DNA of 64,000 bases from positions 124,001 to 188,000 of the forward strand of contig NZ_JAGETW010000006.1 of NCBI RefSeq assembly GCF_017571475.1. The letters are read 5' to 3'. The notes beneath the pieces are model-generated. The model had not been told where the DNA came from. It ran no database searches and saw nothing but the letters and a program-made list of their open reading frames with translations. This document shows, piece by piece, positions 36,954 to 46,259 of the stretch (position 1 is the stretch's first letter; the number at the start of each line of letters is the position of its first letter). Source of the DNA: Thiomicrorhabdus sp. 6S3-12. GTDB taxonomy: Bacteria; Pseudomonadota; Gammaproteobacteria; Thiomicrospirales; Thiomicrospiraceae. Made by a program: the position numbers and the translations under genes.

Positions 36954-39338
36954 TCAATTTCTCAAATCACTATTTAGCTCAATCACCACATCACGGCGGT
37001 TAAAGTTGATAAGGAACTTTACTCCTCTACCATTCTTGGTGCTTGTGTATGTCACCCATTGATATTCAGTTAGAACGAGCATAAATTCATCTTCATGACC
37101 TCGTAACTTGCTGTTGTCCTTGAGGGTTTTCTTAAGCGCTCCTAAATTGATGCCATTTTGTTGATAATAAGAAAGTTTTTGGTCAGTTGATATTATCAAT
37201 CGTAAGAAATCTCTGGCTTTTTCTATCGCTGAATGTGATTGATATGCTTTTGTCGTCCTTGCATTCATCTCTTGTGAATATTTATCGAGTTCATAAGCTG
37301 ATTCAAGGTATTGAGGCTTTAAAGTCTTGCTATAGTTGCCATCCATTGCCTGAAGAATTACAGCTTCCTTAACTATTCTACTGGTTGCTTTATTTCTCTC
37401 TTCATTAATTGTTTTGTCTGCAAGCAGCTTTTCATTCTGGTTATATATTTCATTCCGCAGTTTTTGAGCAGAACTGTCTAATTCCATAACCATCCTTTCC
37501 TTATCACCACTCAACCAACCCAGCGGGCTAGCCTTTCCTTGAAGTCTTCTATCAAGAAGGTCATTAACAACATCGTAATAGCCAGTCATGGAAGCGACGT
37601 TGAGGCCATTACCTCGTTCAACATCAATAAATCTTTGGCCAATCATATCTGGTTCATTTGTGATGTTGAAACGTGCTAGTAATCCTTTACTCCTTACTCT
37701 TTCATCAGTATAAAAAGGTGCTAACTTTTCCGGCTGGACAAGGATTATTCCATTAGCAACAGCACTATCAATTTTAAAACTACCCCCAGCATTACCTTTG
37801 CTTCTTGTTCTGCTATATGTACCGCCTTGAGAAGCCTTGATTAGAAAACTATCACTGATGTTTGCTTGATTTGCTTCAAATCTACCTAATAAATTGCTGA
37901 ATACTTCATCCCCTTCATCCGTTGCAATCATGATGCTTCCCCCTTGCCTATGGCACTCTTCGGCCATGCCTTGGTCTGTAGATTCTTGGATATATAAGAC
38001 AGGTTCGTGCATATCCTTAGATGTCATATTTTTTAATCGAGCAATCTCTAAAGCAATTTTTTCAATAGCTTTATCATTGTGTCCTTTGCTGATTTCCTCC
38101 CCTAAGTTATTTTCAAGAGCTTTGATTTTGTTGTTAGTTGCTTTTTTCATTGATTCAGCAGCATGGACGCCATCTCTAAAGTTTTTCTTTAAGTCTCGTT
38201 CACGCTCAACTAAAGGTTTAACTAAATTATCGAAAAATGATGATTTGTAGGATCCCGTTCTTCCAGTCATTACCTCAATAGAATTAACTGGTATTATTAA
38301 TCCATGGTCTTCTTGTACCCAAACACTATTTCCATGACCGCTAGCAATGACGGGAAACATTCCTCTGACACAATAAGACATTGGCATAAAAGTAAATTTG
38401 TGTAATGCCTCTGCTGCTTTAACAATATTGGTCGGTAGGAGTGTAGTAGGGAAATTACTTGCTTGAATCTCATATCGAGGCAGTGGTAAAGGCTTCTTAA
38501 TCTTCTCAAACCCGCTTGATACTGATCGTTGAATATCATCAAACCGTTCCCGCCATGAATCCTCCCCACGTCTTGAGCTTTGGTTCATCAAGCCTTCAAT
38601 CATTGCTTGAGCCGCTGATTCACTATATCCTTCTCTTGCTAACTTCATCCCTAACTTATTAATGGAATTATGCAAATCTGAGCCTGCTAGAATTTGGTTG
38701 GCAGGGCTTAATTCTCCCTGACCACTCCTCGCGGGTTCGTTGGATGAAGTTAGGTTTGGGGCTATTGATTGCACAGCGGGATCATTGATATAGGTTGGCT
38801 CCCATATCTCACCATCATGATATTCAAATTGATATGAATCTGGTTTGTTACTACCACCAAAGTACCAAATTCTAGCCAATGTACTATTTTCATACGCCCA
38901 TTTTAAGGGAAGGTTGAGCTGTTCATATAAACCTCTAGTAGCCGATTCTAGCTGTGAATGATGAACAGGCTTGCAGTGAACTACAATTCTGAATTTATCC
39001 TTATCAGTTGTATAGGAGTTATATACAAATCCTTTAATATCATGCTTCTGTAATGCTTTATAGACTTCTAACACGCTTGGCATTTTCCCTCCGTCTTCCA
39101 GCGGGCTATCAGCATCAATGATGATCATATGGTATTGAGCATCAGGGCTTATGTATTGCTTCTGTCTGATTTTTTCAGTCCAGTCAGGGGTACACATAAA
39201 CCAAGGTTGATTATTCTTTTCAACACCTTCAATCAAGTTTTCTTTCTGGAAAGCACCTGCAAATTCTTCAAAGCTGAGATTTTGAATTTCAAAGTTTGGA
39301 TTCTTTGCACCTTTGCCAATTGGGATTTGTAATTTCAT
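36954..39338 (-). CDS. DUF3987-type primase/helicase replication protein
   Basis: 794 aa. N-terminal part (about 60-180) looks like a primase-polymerase fold: IIIDADSP acidic motif and RIVVHCK. A DUF3987-type region follows with GRTGSYKSSFFDNL in Walker A position (the usual GKT is GSYKSS), MIATDEGDEVF as a Walker B candidate, and ANGIILVQPEKL. The C-terminal 100 residues are helical with a possible winged-helix (INLGALKKTLKDNSKLRGHEDEF). Such proteins replicate P4-like and other integrative elements. Overlaps the HTH gene by 4 bases. Confidence 0.75.
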   Translation of the reverse strand: MKLQIPIGKGAKNPNFEIQNLSFEEFAGAFQKENLIEGVEKNNQPWFMCTPDWTEKIRQKQYISPDAQYHMIIIDADSPLEDGGKMPSVLEVYKALQKHDIKGFVYNSYTTDKDKFRIVVHCKPVHHSQLESATRGLYEQLNLPLKWAYENSTLARIWYFGGSNKPDSYQFEYHDGEIWEPTYINDPAVQSIAPNLTSSNEPARSGQGELSPANQILAGSDLHNSINKLGMKLAREGYSESAAQAMIEGLMNQSSRRGEDSWRERFDDIQRSVSSGFEKIKKPLPLPRYEIQASNFPTTLLPTNIVKAAEALHKFTFMPMSYCVRGMFPVIASGHGNSVWVQEDHGLIIPVNSIEVMTGRTGSYKSSFFDNLVKPLVERERDLKKNFRDGVHAAESMKKATNNKIKALENNLGEEISKGHNDKAIEKIALEIARLKNMTSKDMHEPVLYIQESTDQGMAEECHRQGGSIMIATDEGDEVFSNLLGRFEANQANISDSFLIKASQGGTYSRTRSKGNAGGSFKIDSAVANGIILVQPEKLAPFYTDERVRSKGLLARFNITNEPDMIGQRFIDVERGNGLNVASMTGYYDVVNDLLDRRLQGKASPLGWLSGDKERMVMELDSSAQKLRNEIYNQNEKLLADKTINEERNKATSRIVKEAVILQAMDGNYSKTLKPQYLESAYELDKYSQEMNARTTKAYQSHSAIEKARDFLRLIISTDQKLSYYQQNGINLGALKKTLKDNSKLRGHEDEFMLVLTEYQWVTYTSTKNGRGVKFLINFNRRDVVIELNSDLRN

Positions 39339-39655
39339 GCATCACCTCCCGTCTTTAGCTCAGAGTCAACAGGGGTTGCACCAACCATCTTTATTTCTTT
39401 TAAGTGTTCATGAGCCCAATCCATAACAGTTTCTTTTCTGTATAGGATTTTTCTTTTTCCCGCTTGGATGAATTTAGGGGCAGGGAAGCCAAAGAGCGTT
39501 CCTGTAGAGCGTGAGTTTTTAAGAGTATCTTCTGTAACACGAAGAATGGCTGAGACTTCCTTTGGTAACAGGAATTCAATCTCAGACTCAACAATGTCTG
39601 GGAGGTCGTTGTTTGTTGAGCTTGTTTTTAAATTTTGATGGGTATTTTTAGACAT
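39335..39655 (-). CDS. AlpA/excisionase-like helix-turn-helix protein
   Basis: 106 aa. The central part (about 28-80) matches the MerR/HTH_17 fold: FLLPKEVSAILRVTEDTLKNSRSTG, then FPAPKFIQAGKRKILYRKETVMDWA. Such small proteins serve as excisionases or as activators of element genes. It starts the minus-strand replication module; the stop overlaps the primase start. Confidence 0.8.
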   Translation of the reverse strand: MSKNTHQNLKTSSTNNDLPDIVESEIEFLLPKEVSAILRVTEDTLKNSRSTGTLFGFPAPKFIQAGKRKILYRKETVMDWAHEHLKEIKMVGATPVDSELKTGGDA

Positions 39656-40142
39656 AGTGATACCTGAATAATTTATTCAAGAATCACCAGCTTTGGATTG
39701 CATAACTGGGAGACAGCTTTTAATTCTATGGAAATGCTGCCCTTCTTGCTACATGGCTTTTAAGTGCCTTGAGTGTTGCCTCTGCGAGGTATGCCTATTG
39801 CTTACGTCGGCCAAACGTGTTGATTTTACTGTACTTAATTAAAAACTAAGTAAGTTATAGACTATTCTAATCTTTAAAGATCTATTAGTAAATAGCTAGA
39901 TTTATCCCGCGTTCTTAGGAAGAGGAAAGCGGTTTTAAAAACTCTTTAAAACGAAAGAATAAGGCGGTAGGGGCGGTTATTTTCGCTATAAATCTTTATA
40001 CGAAAGATAGTTAAATTATCGTCCGGACGGGGTAGAAGTAGTCAATCCAAATTCTTTTTAATTTATTTAGAATAATCATAATTGCTTATTTTTTCAATTT
40101 TAAAGTTATACTAAATGAGAAATAATGCTGATGGGGTAGGGT
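39656..40142. promoter_or_regulatory. Divergent control region of the element (487 bp)
   Basis: No gene is supported. It separates the leftward replication module from the rightward genes. A TATACT -10 element lies at 40107-40112 on the plus strand ahead of the 133-aa gene. Around 39830-39860 there is a TTAATTAA-rich stretch with short inverted repeats that could bind the HTH protein. The remainder is AT-rich without clear structure. Confidence 0.4.
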
Positions 40143-40544
40143 ATGTTTGGTTCTATTAAGTCTGCGTATAAAAAATCTCAAGCTGAAGAATTGCTTTCAA
40201 AAGTTTTAGTGGCTCATGATCCGTTTAGTCAGTTTAATGGAGAGCAAGATAAAGTTGCCAGCAATCTTATTGAAAATGTTTGGAACGCTAGACCAAACAT
40301 ATTCTCTGGAAAAGAATTCGGAGAACGCCCTAATACAATATCTATATTACTGTTTGCTTTGGCTAATGGTCTTGAACTAGAGAAAGATAGTACTTCAGCT
40401 AGGAATATTTACATTATGTGTATGAGTTCACTCTTTCAGGAAGTTGAAGAGAGAGCGGGAGCTTATAAGCTTGTAAAAGTTGATGATGTTTTGATAACCG
40501 CATCTTTAAATGTGTTTGAAAAGCATACTTTAAAAAATTGGTGA
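40143..40544 (+). CDS. Hypothetical protein (133 aa) preceding the SMC operon
   Basis: Soluble, mostly helical; begins MFGSIKSAYKKSQAEELL. No domain recognised. Ribosome site GGGGTAGGGT. It lies 120 bases ahead of the SMC gene on the same strand and might be an accessory or regulator of that operon, although the gap is large enough for a separate promoter. Confidence 0.6.
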   Translation: MFGSIKSAYKKSQAEELLSKVLVAHDPFSQFNGEQDKVASNLIENVWNARPNIFSGKEFGERPNTISILLFALANGLELEKDSTSARNIYIMCMSSLFQEVEERAGAYKLVKVDDVLITASLNVFEKHTLKNW

Positions 40545-40664
40545 AATTGTCTAATCAATATATAGGATAAAGTTTGACTTAAACTTCTGGGGAGGGGCGA
40601 GTACCTGATTTGAGCTCTAGAAAGAGTCTAAAGATGAGTGGCTATTTTTAAAGGAAGCAAATAA

Positions 40665-43600
40665 GTGAATTTCTTAAAAAAAGTAATATTGGTTAACTCT
40701 TGGCCTAATGGTAACGGTAAGATTCGCATCTTTGATGTTGACGGTGGAGCAATCCTGCAAGGCGGCAACGGCGCGGGTAAAACCAGCACATTAATTCTCC
40801 CATTACTTTTTTTTGGAGCGCGTCCTAAAGATGTTATGAAGGCTTCAAAGAAGCATAGTGATAACTTTATCGGTCGCTACCTTCCTACTGACAGTAGCTA
40901 CATTGTTTTTGAATATGTGAAAAATAATCAAAGCAAGTTGGTTGTGGCTCACTCCCCCGATGGTGAAAATCTTTATTACCTGTTTTGTGAGTCTGCATTT
41001 AGCGACAAACTTTTTCTAGATGAGCGTAACCGCTTTGTGAAAGTAGATAATCTTCGGAACCATCTGCAAATCAATAATGGCGTTTCGGTTTATAAAAAAC
41101 GATTCAGCACCGCCCAGTACCGCGAAATCATCCAGTCGGCTAAACGTTTGCCGTTAAGCCAAAATGACGCACGAACCATTAATGAAGCAAAACAACGTTT
41201 CTCATTATGTGAAAAAAATGAGTCAATTGCCGGCTCGGAAAAAGTAGCGGTATCCATTATCAGTAGTAGCCCTAGTTTTCAATCAATCAAAGAACTTATT
41301 GCACAGGAAATTGAAGTGTTTGACGGTGGTGTGCAAGAGCAATTATCTAAAGAAACTAGTGTTAAAGAACTTCAACAGCAAGCTACAATTATTCGCCAAA
41401 CAAAAGGCTTTTTGACCCATCAGGAGAAGGTCAGGGAGTTGTCCGTACTTAGTCGTGCCATTAGTAACCTCGAAAGAGATTTGGGCCAATTAAAGCATCA
41501 GGCTTTAAGTCGGTTTAATGAAGAAGAATCTTTGCTATCTCGCATCAAGGGCGAAATAGAAACTCGCATCACAGACTTCTCAAGTTACGAAAGTAAATAC
41601 AATGAGCGCAATCGCCAATATAACGAGACTCTTAGCCAGTTAAGAGGTGATGTTTTAGATGCTCAAAGTCGTGTAACCAAGTTAATAACTGATTTTCAGG
41701 CCTATCAAGAGCAAGGGATCGAAGATAAGCGTAGACAGGGTGAGAAGGTTGGTGAGCTAACTACAGAGATCCAATCCCTAAATCAGCTATTAGATAGCCT
41801 ACAAGGTGCGTTCGATAAGATAGACCGGCTGTATCAAAGCCAGATAGAAGCATTAAAAGAGTCGTTTAACGAGCGTATTAATTCGGAGAAAGAGCGATTA
41901 TCCGACGAAAAGTCCAAAGAGGAATCCGTTCGGCTGGACATTCAGTCTAAACAGCAGGGAGATCTTGAAGTTTTGGGCACCAGTTTCCAAGAGAATCAAC
42001 TGCAGAACAACAGATCCAAGGTCGATATTCAAGTGGAGATTGGGAAGCTGGAGCACCAAATTTCCTATCCATCCTCTTCTGAATTGGATCGCCTGATTAC
42101 TCATAACAAGCAAATAAGTAGCGATCTGGCTGAGAAACAAGCTGCTAAATCCGAGCGCCTAGAGTTGCTTTCAGCTATTCGGGATGAGCGCCACAGCAAT
42201 ACCGTAAAAATAGACAGAAACAAAGCTAGTCAAGAACGTCTGAAAGAACACTTGGGTACTCTTGGTACATCAATCGAAGACTGTAAGAAGTCGCTTCGTC
42301 ATGTAGATTCCATGTTGTTCTTCAAAATTGCGAATCTAAGCCCTGAAAAAGCCAGCGTCGCATCAAGAGCCTTGACGTTGGAACTTCTTAAGACTCCTGT
42401 TAAAGAAGAGCTAGTAATCAATGGTGACGATAACGGATTGCTTGGCTTTGATATTGATACCAGTCACTTACCTCCGCAACAGGTTTTAGATAGAGAAGAG
42501 TTGGAGCGTGAACAATCCAAACTAGAGCAAGACAAGCAGCAAACACATGACAAACTTACCCAGTTTGCTCAAGAACGCACCGAGTTGGATAAGGAAGCCA
42601 GTACCCTTTATCGCCAGTTCAGTGCTGCCGAGGTTGAATTGGGTCAGATTAACCTAGAAATAGAACAGCTAGAGACACGATTCAACCAATCTGAAATCGA
42701 TATTAAAACCGAAACCCGTAAGCAACAAGAACAAGCCAAACAACGCAAACGTGACCAAGAGGTGTTGTTGAAACAATGCCAAGAGAAAGAGGACACTCTA
42801 TTAAGTGATTACGAATCAGCCAAGAAAAAGGTCAAGCAGGATTCTACAAGCAAGTTAGATGAGTCATTCGAGCGAATTAGACTGAAAGAGGAATCCTTGC
42901 TCCAGTACGAATCTGAACAACGCCAAGAACTAGAACAGAGAATAGCAGAACTGGAAACAAAAAAACGTAACGACCTAACTGAACAAGGGGCACGAGTTGA
43001 AGAAATTGACGCTTGTAGAAAGTCTATAGCGGAACAATCGAACAAGTTAAAAGAAGCAACAGACGCAAAAGCAGAGTATGACCGTTATTCTGCATGGATT
43101 GATGGTGAGTATATCTATTTGTCAAAATGGGAAACAAAGCTCAATAAAGCCCAATCTGATCTGAGTAAAACAGTAGGTGAACACCAAAAACTTACAGAAG
43201 AATTTAGAAAGGCGTCTGAAGAACACAACACCAAGCTTACAGAATTGAATAAGACGCTACAACTTGCCAGCCATGAAGTGATTACACTACGCCAACTACT
43301 GGACGGGTATTTGTCTAGCATTCCTGCCAAGGAAAATAACGACACGCCCCCACCCGCGGACAGGCTTCAAAAACAGGTTAAATCTATTTTTCACGATATT
43401 GGTGAACACGATAATAACGGTAAGCATTTGTTTAGACGAGTTATGACCGGATTTAGGCAGTATCCAGAGTTATTTACTCTTTGTAAGGACTTGTTACTTC
43501 AGGAGGGGTTTGACGAACTAGATACTGATAAGAACTGGAAAGTTTTAACCATTTCTCTTAGTCACCTTATGAGCGGAACACTTGTTGAGCAGATTGACAC

Positions 43601-44354
43601 CATCAAGCAGGTGTTTAACGCCAAGTCACAAGAGTTGGTGAGTCTGGATGAAAAACTAACTGAAACAGAAAGCAGAATCACCTTAAAAGGCCGTGAAATC
43701 AGCCGACAATTCAATCAATCTGGAACCAAATTTGAAAACATTGATGAATTGGAAGTTAAAATTCACTCTAGTTTATCAAGATTGCCGTTTAGGAAGTCAT
43801 TGGCAAAAGCTGCCAGCGCCTTTAATGAAGCGAAGTTATTAGCAGAGCATGAGTCACCATCAGATGTCTATTTTGATGTGATTGCCAATGCTGTCAGGGA
43901 TATTGCCGAACAAAAATCAGGGTTGGACGTATCGCAATTTATTGAAGTATCGGTACGAGTCAAAAACTCCAATGCCGACCGTTGGCGAGAAGCGGTAAAT
44001 GACCGAGAGCTTGAGGGTATTTCAAGTGAAGGATTGAGTTTCTTAATCCTTATTTCACTTTATGTGGCGATTAAGAACGTAATCCAAAAAAATCACAGTG
44101 CTGTACTGCTTTGGTCGGTTGACGAGTTAAGCCGAATACATCCTGATAACACCCATGAATTAATGAAGATTCTTGAGAAGGAAAAAGTCCAGCTTTTCGG
44201 AGCTACTCCAAAGGCAGACCCTAAAGTGGTCGAAATTTTTAATCACTTTTATGAGATTAAAACAAAAGGTGGAATTCACAAGTTTAGCGATAAGAGCCGT
44301 ATTTCAGCCCAAGAAGCTATCTTGAGCCATATTCAATCGGTACGGGAGGGATAA
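40665..44354 (+). CDS. jetC: SMC-like ATPase, JetC/MksB-type (Wadjet-like)
   Basis: 1229 aa from GTG 40665 with AAAGGAAG upstream. N-terminal ATPase lobe with Walker A GGNGAGKT (33-40); two long coiled coils (about 230-520 and 620-1000) around a hinge-like globular piece (about 535-625); C-terminal lobe with ABC signature SSEGLS (about 1120-1125) and Walker B AVLLWSVDEL (about 1146-1155, D1153/E1154). This is the MukB/MksB/JetC layout rather than canonical Smc or SbcC (no zinc hook). It would form a DNA-loop-extruding dimer with the next three gene products. Confidence 0.82.
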   Translation: MNFLKKVILVNSWPNGNGKIRIFDVDGGAILQGGNGAGKTSTLILPLLFFGARPKDVMKASKKHSDNFIGRYLPTDSSYIVFEYVKNNQSKLVVAHSPDGENLYYLFCESAFSDKLFLDERNRFVKVDNLRNHLQINNGVSVYKKRFSTAQYREIIQSAKRLPLSQNDARTINEAKQRFSLCEKNESIAGSEKVAVSIISSSPSFQSIKELIAQEIEVFDGGVQEQLSKETSVKELQQQATIIRQTKGFLTHQEKVRELSVLSRAISNLERDLGQLKHQALSRFNEEESLLSRIKGEIETRITDFSSYESKYNERNRQYNETLSQLRGDVLDAQSRVTKLITDFQAYQEQGIEDKRRQGEKVGELTTEIQSLNQLLDSLQGAFDKIDRLYQSQIEALKESFNERINSEKERLSDEKSKEESVRLDIQSKQQGDLEVLGTSFQENQLQNNRSKVDIQVEIGKLEHQISYPSSSELDRLITHNKQISSDLAEKQAAKSERLELLSAIRDERHSNTVKIDRNKASQERLKEHLGTLGTSIEDCKKSLRHVDSMLFFKIANLSPEKASVASRALTLELLKTPVKEELVINGDDNGLLGFDIDTSHLPPQQVLDREELEREQSKLEQDKQQTHDKLTQFAQERTELDKEASTLYRQFSAAEVELGQINLEIEQLETRFNQSEIDIKTETRKQQEQAKQRKRDQEVLLKQCQEKEDTLLSDYESAKKKVKQDSTSKLDESFERIRLKEESLLQYESEQRQELEQRIAELETKKRNDLTEQGARVEEIDACRKSIAEQSNKLKEATDAKAEYDRYSAWIDGEYIYLSKWETKLNKAQSDLSKTVGEHQKLTEEFRKASEEHNTKLTELNKTLQLASHEVITLRQLLDGYLSSIPAKENNDTPPPADRLQKQVKSIFHDIGEHDNNGKHLFRRVMTGFRQYPELFTLCKDLLLQEGFDELDTDKNWKVLTISLSHLMSGTLVEQIDTIKQVFNAKSQELVSLDEKLTETESRITLKGREISRQFNQSGTKFENIDELEVKIHSSLSRLPFRKSLAKAASAFNEAKLLAEHESPSDVYFDVIANAVRDIAEQKSGLDVSQFIEVSVRVKNSNADRWREAVNDRELEGISSEGLSFLILISLYVAIKNVIQKNHSAVLLWSVDELSRIHPDNTHELMKILEKEKVQLFGATPKADPKVVEIFNHFYEIKTKGGIHKFSDKSRISAQEAILSHIQSVREG

Positions 44355-44358
44355 AACT

Positions 44359-44997
44359 ATGCGTGATGATACGTTGATGATTCGTCAGCTAACCAACGGG
44401 CAAGTATTATGTTCCGTTACAGCTCCCGATGCCGTGGCTTACTTGAAAACTGAGATAGGGCGCGAAAGTGTAGATGATGCGCTGCATTATCAAGGTATGA
44501 CTTTGGCGCATTCTGAATACCAAGACTACTGGTATGCCGTTTATAACGACCTAAACTTTAAGCCGGATGCCTCCGCTATAAGAAGGGAACTACAGCACGT
44601 TTTCAATACGACAGAACCATTTTTGTCGTTTATGAAGCTGGTTATGGAGGCTAGTGGTGAAGACCAGTATCCCGATATTGAGCATGACTTCTATTTTGGG
44701 AGTGTTTTATCGACCATCGAAAACAATGATACTCTTGCCAATGATCTTGTAAAGCTAACCAGCAAGGCTTTTTTCAAAAAGGCCAGTAACCGAAGTACGC
44801 ATAGTGAACGATTGAGAACGGTTGTTGATCTTATGGAGTCCGAGGGGATTATTATTTCTGATGATTCTGGTAGCCACTACACCTATACAGGTAAGCTTGC
44901 GTACCATATAGCTCTAGTAGAACGTGTGCTAGAGATTCAAGTGCCTGAATTGCTAGATGATGTTGAAGATGAGCAAGGTTCATTGGAGTTGGCTTAA
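44359..44997 (+). CDS. jetB: Winged-helix SMC subunit, JetB/MksE-type
   Basis: 212 aa. Helical N terminus, then segments typical of KITE-type tandem winged helices: SERLRTVVDLMESEGIIISDDSGSHYTYTGKLAYHIALVE. Starts 4 bases after the SMC stop with GGGAGG as ribosome site and shares the TAATG with the kleisin start. Primary-sequence similarity is weak; the call rests on size, winged-helix pattern and operon position. Confidence 0.65.
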   Translation: MRDDTLMIRQLTNGQVLCSVTAPDAVAYLKTEIGRESVDDALHYQGMTLAHSEYQDYWYAVYNDLNFKPDASAIRRELQHVFNTTEPFLSFMKLVMEASGEDQYPDIEHDFYFGSVLSTIENNDTLANDLVKLTSKAFFKKASNRSTHSERLRTVVDLMESEGIIISDDSGSHYTYTGKLAYHIALVERVLEIQVPELLDDVEDEQGSLELA

Positions 44998-46259
44998 TGA
45001 ATCCATCCGAAATTAAGTTGCTTGGGGAAGCGATAGCTCAAAATGCACAGTTTTTATCCGACTTAGATTATGTTGAATTAGATCCGCTAGAAAGAACCGA
45101 CTTGCCTAGAAATATTGGGTTGCTAAAAAACGCCCGCGTTGTTGATGAGGTTGAAGATGGTTATTTTTACCCGGGTGAAAACTATGAACTTCTGAAAAAA
45201 GCGATTGGTTCAAGTCGATATGAAGCCGATACAACACCCGACATTGCTGAATGGCTGGAAAGGCTTTCTTTTTACGTCGCCAATTTCTTTGATTCATTGA
45301 GTAATGATGATGATGCAGTAACGAATCATAAGCGCCAAATTTACCGCCATATCCGACAGCTAGAATCGAAACTAAATGTAGCAATCAGAGAGGCGGATTA
45401 TCAGGTAAGCAATGAATTTGGCAACGTCAAAACCATTGAAGCCAAAACACGGTTATCACAGCATTATTTATCCATTACAGAATCGATATTAGGTCGTTTA
45501 AGCCGGATTCAGTTCAGTAACCTTACCGGATTGCTGCCGTACCCTAATTCGGATATGGATGTGGTTATGGTTGAATTGGATAAAAAGCTTAATCGTTTGC
45601 GTGGGTATTTGCGAACGGTCATCCTAAAAATCCAAAAACTCAATATATCATTCAGAAAAATCGAAGCCCGAACCAAAAAGCTTAATCGCCTGTTAACAGC
45701 TATTCAGAACAAGGCAATTGAATTAGATGTGGAATTTGTCGATGTGAACAGCTTGCCACAGATTTTTCATAAGGTTGAATTGAACGGTATTATTCCAGTA
45801 GCGCACTTTAATGCCATATCCCCATCGGTATATGAAGAAAGCAGGTTCAGAGATATTGCTTCTAAGTTAAAGCTGAATAGAGAGCAGGTTAAAAATAGAG
45901 AACAGAATAAAGACTATGTTGCGTATCAAGAAGATGAACCGATAGAGCAAGCAGAGGATTTGTTTGAAGTTCAATTCGAGCAAGAAAAACAAGTTTTTGT
46001 CGCATATCTGTTTAATTGTGGAGGTTCTGAGATTTCTTTAAGAGATTACTGGGAGTCCACGAGCTCTCTTTCTACATTGGTTGATGTACGTTCATGGTTG
46101 TATGAAATGGTTAACTGGCTTGGGGAGTTGGAACAGGATATGGATAGCTATGAATTTAAGTTATTGCTAATCAAAGAACCTGTTTGTGAAAAAACCGATG
46201 TGTTTATTGTTTCAGACGTAAAGACTCAATTTTCTAATAAGCCTGTTCAACATGTTTAA
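44997..46259 (+). CDS. jetA: Kleisin-like SMC subunit, JetA/MksF-type
   Basis: 420 aa. N-terminal region (about 1-110) may be a winged helix (DLPRNIGLLKNARVVDEVEDGYFYPG), then a long helical middle with coiled-coil character (LESKLNVAIREADYQ, LDKKLNRLRGYLRTVILKIQKLNISFRKIEARTKKLNRLL) and an acidic C-terminal part. This matches MukF/MksF/JetA architecture. It overlaps jetB by 1 base and jetD by 8 bases, indicating coupled translation. Confidence 0.65.
   Translation: MNPSEIKLLGEAIAQNAQFLSDLDYVELDPLERTDLPRNIGLLKNARVVDEVEDGYFYPGENYELLKKAIGSSRYEADTTPDIAEWLERLSFYVANFFDSLSNDDDAVTNHKRQIYRHIRQLESKLNVAIREADYQVSNEFGNVKTIEAKTRLSQHYLSITESILGRLSRIQFSNLTGLLPYPNSDMDVVMVELDKKLNRLRGYLRTVILKIQKLNISFRKIEARTKKLNRLLTAIQNKAIELDVEFVDVNSLPQIFHKVELNGIIPVAHFNAISPSVYEESRFRDIASKLKLNREQVKNREQNKDYVAYQEDEPIEQAEDLFEVQFEQEKQVFVAYLFNCGGSEISLRDYWESTSSLSTLVDVRSWLYEMVNWLGELEQDMDSYEFKLLLIKEPVCEKTDVFIVSDVKTQFSNKPVQHV

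Noticed and set aside
40665-44354. Annotation of the SMC-like gene as SbcC/Rad50
   Set aside because: There is no CxxC zinc hook in the hinge, no SbcD nuclease neighbour, and the next genes fit winged-helix, kleisin and TOPRIM subunits.
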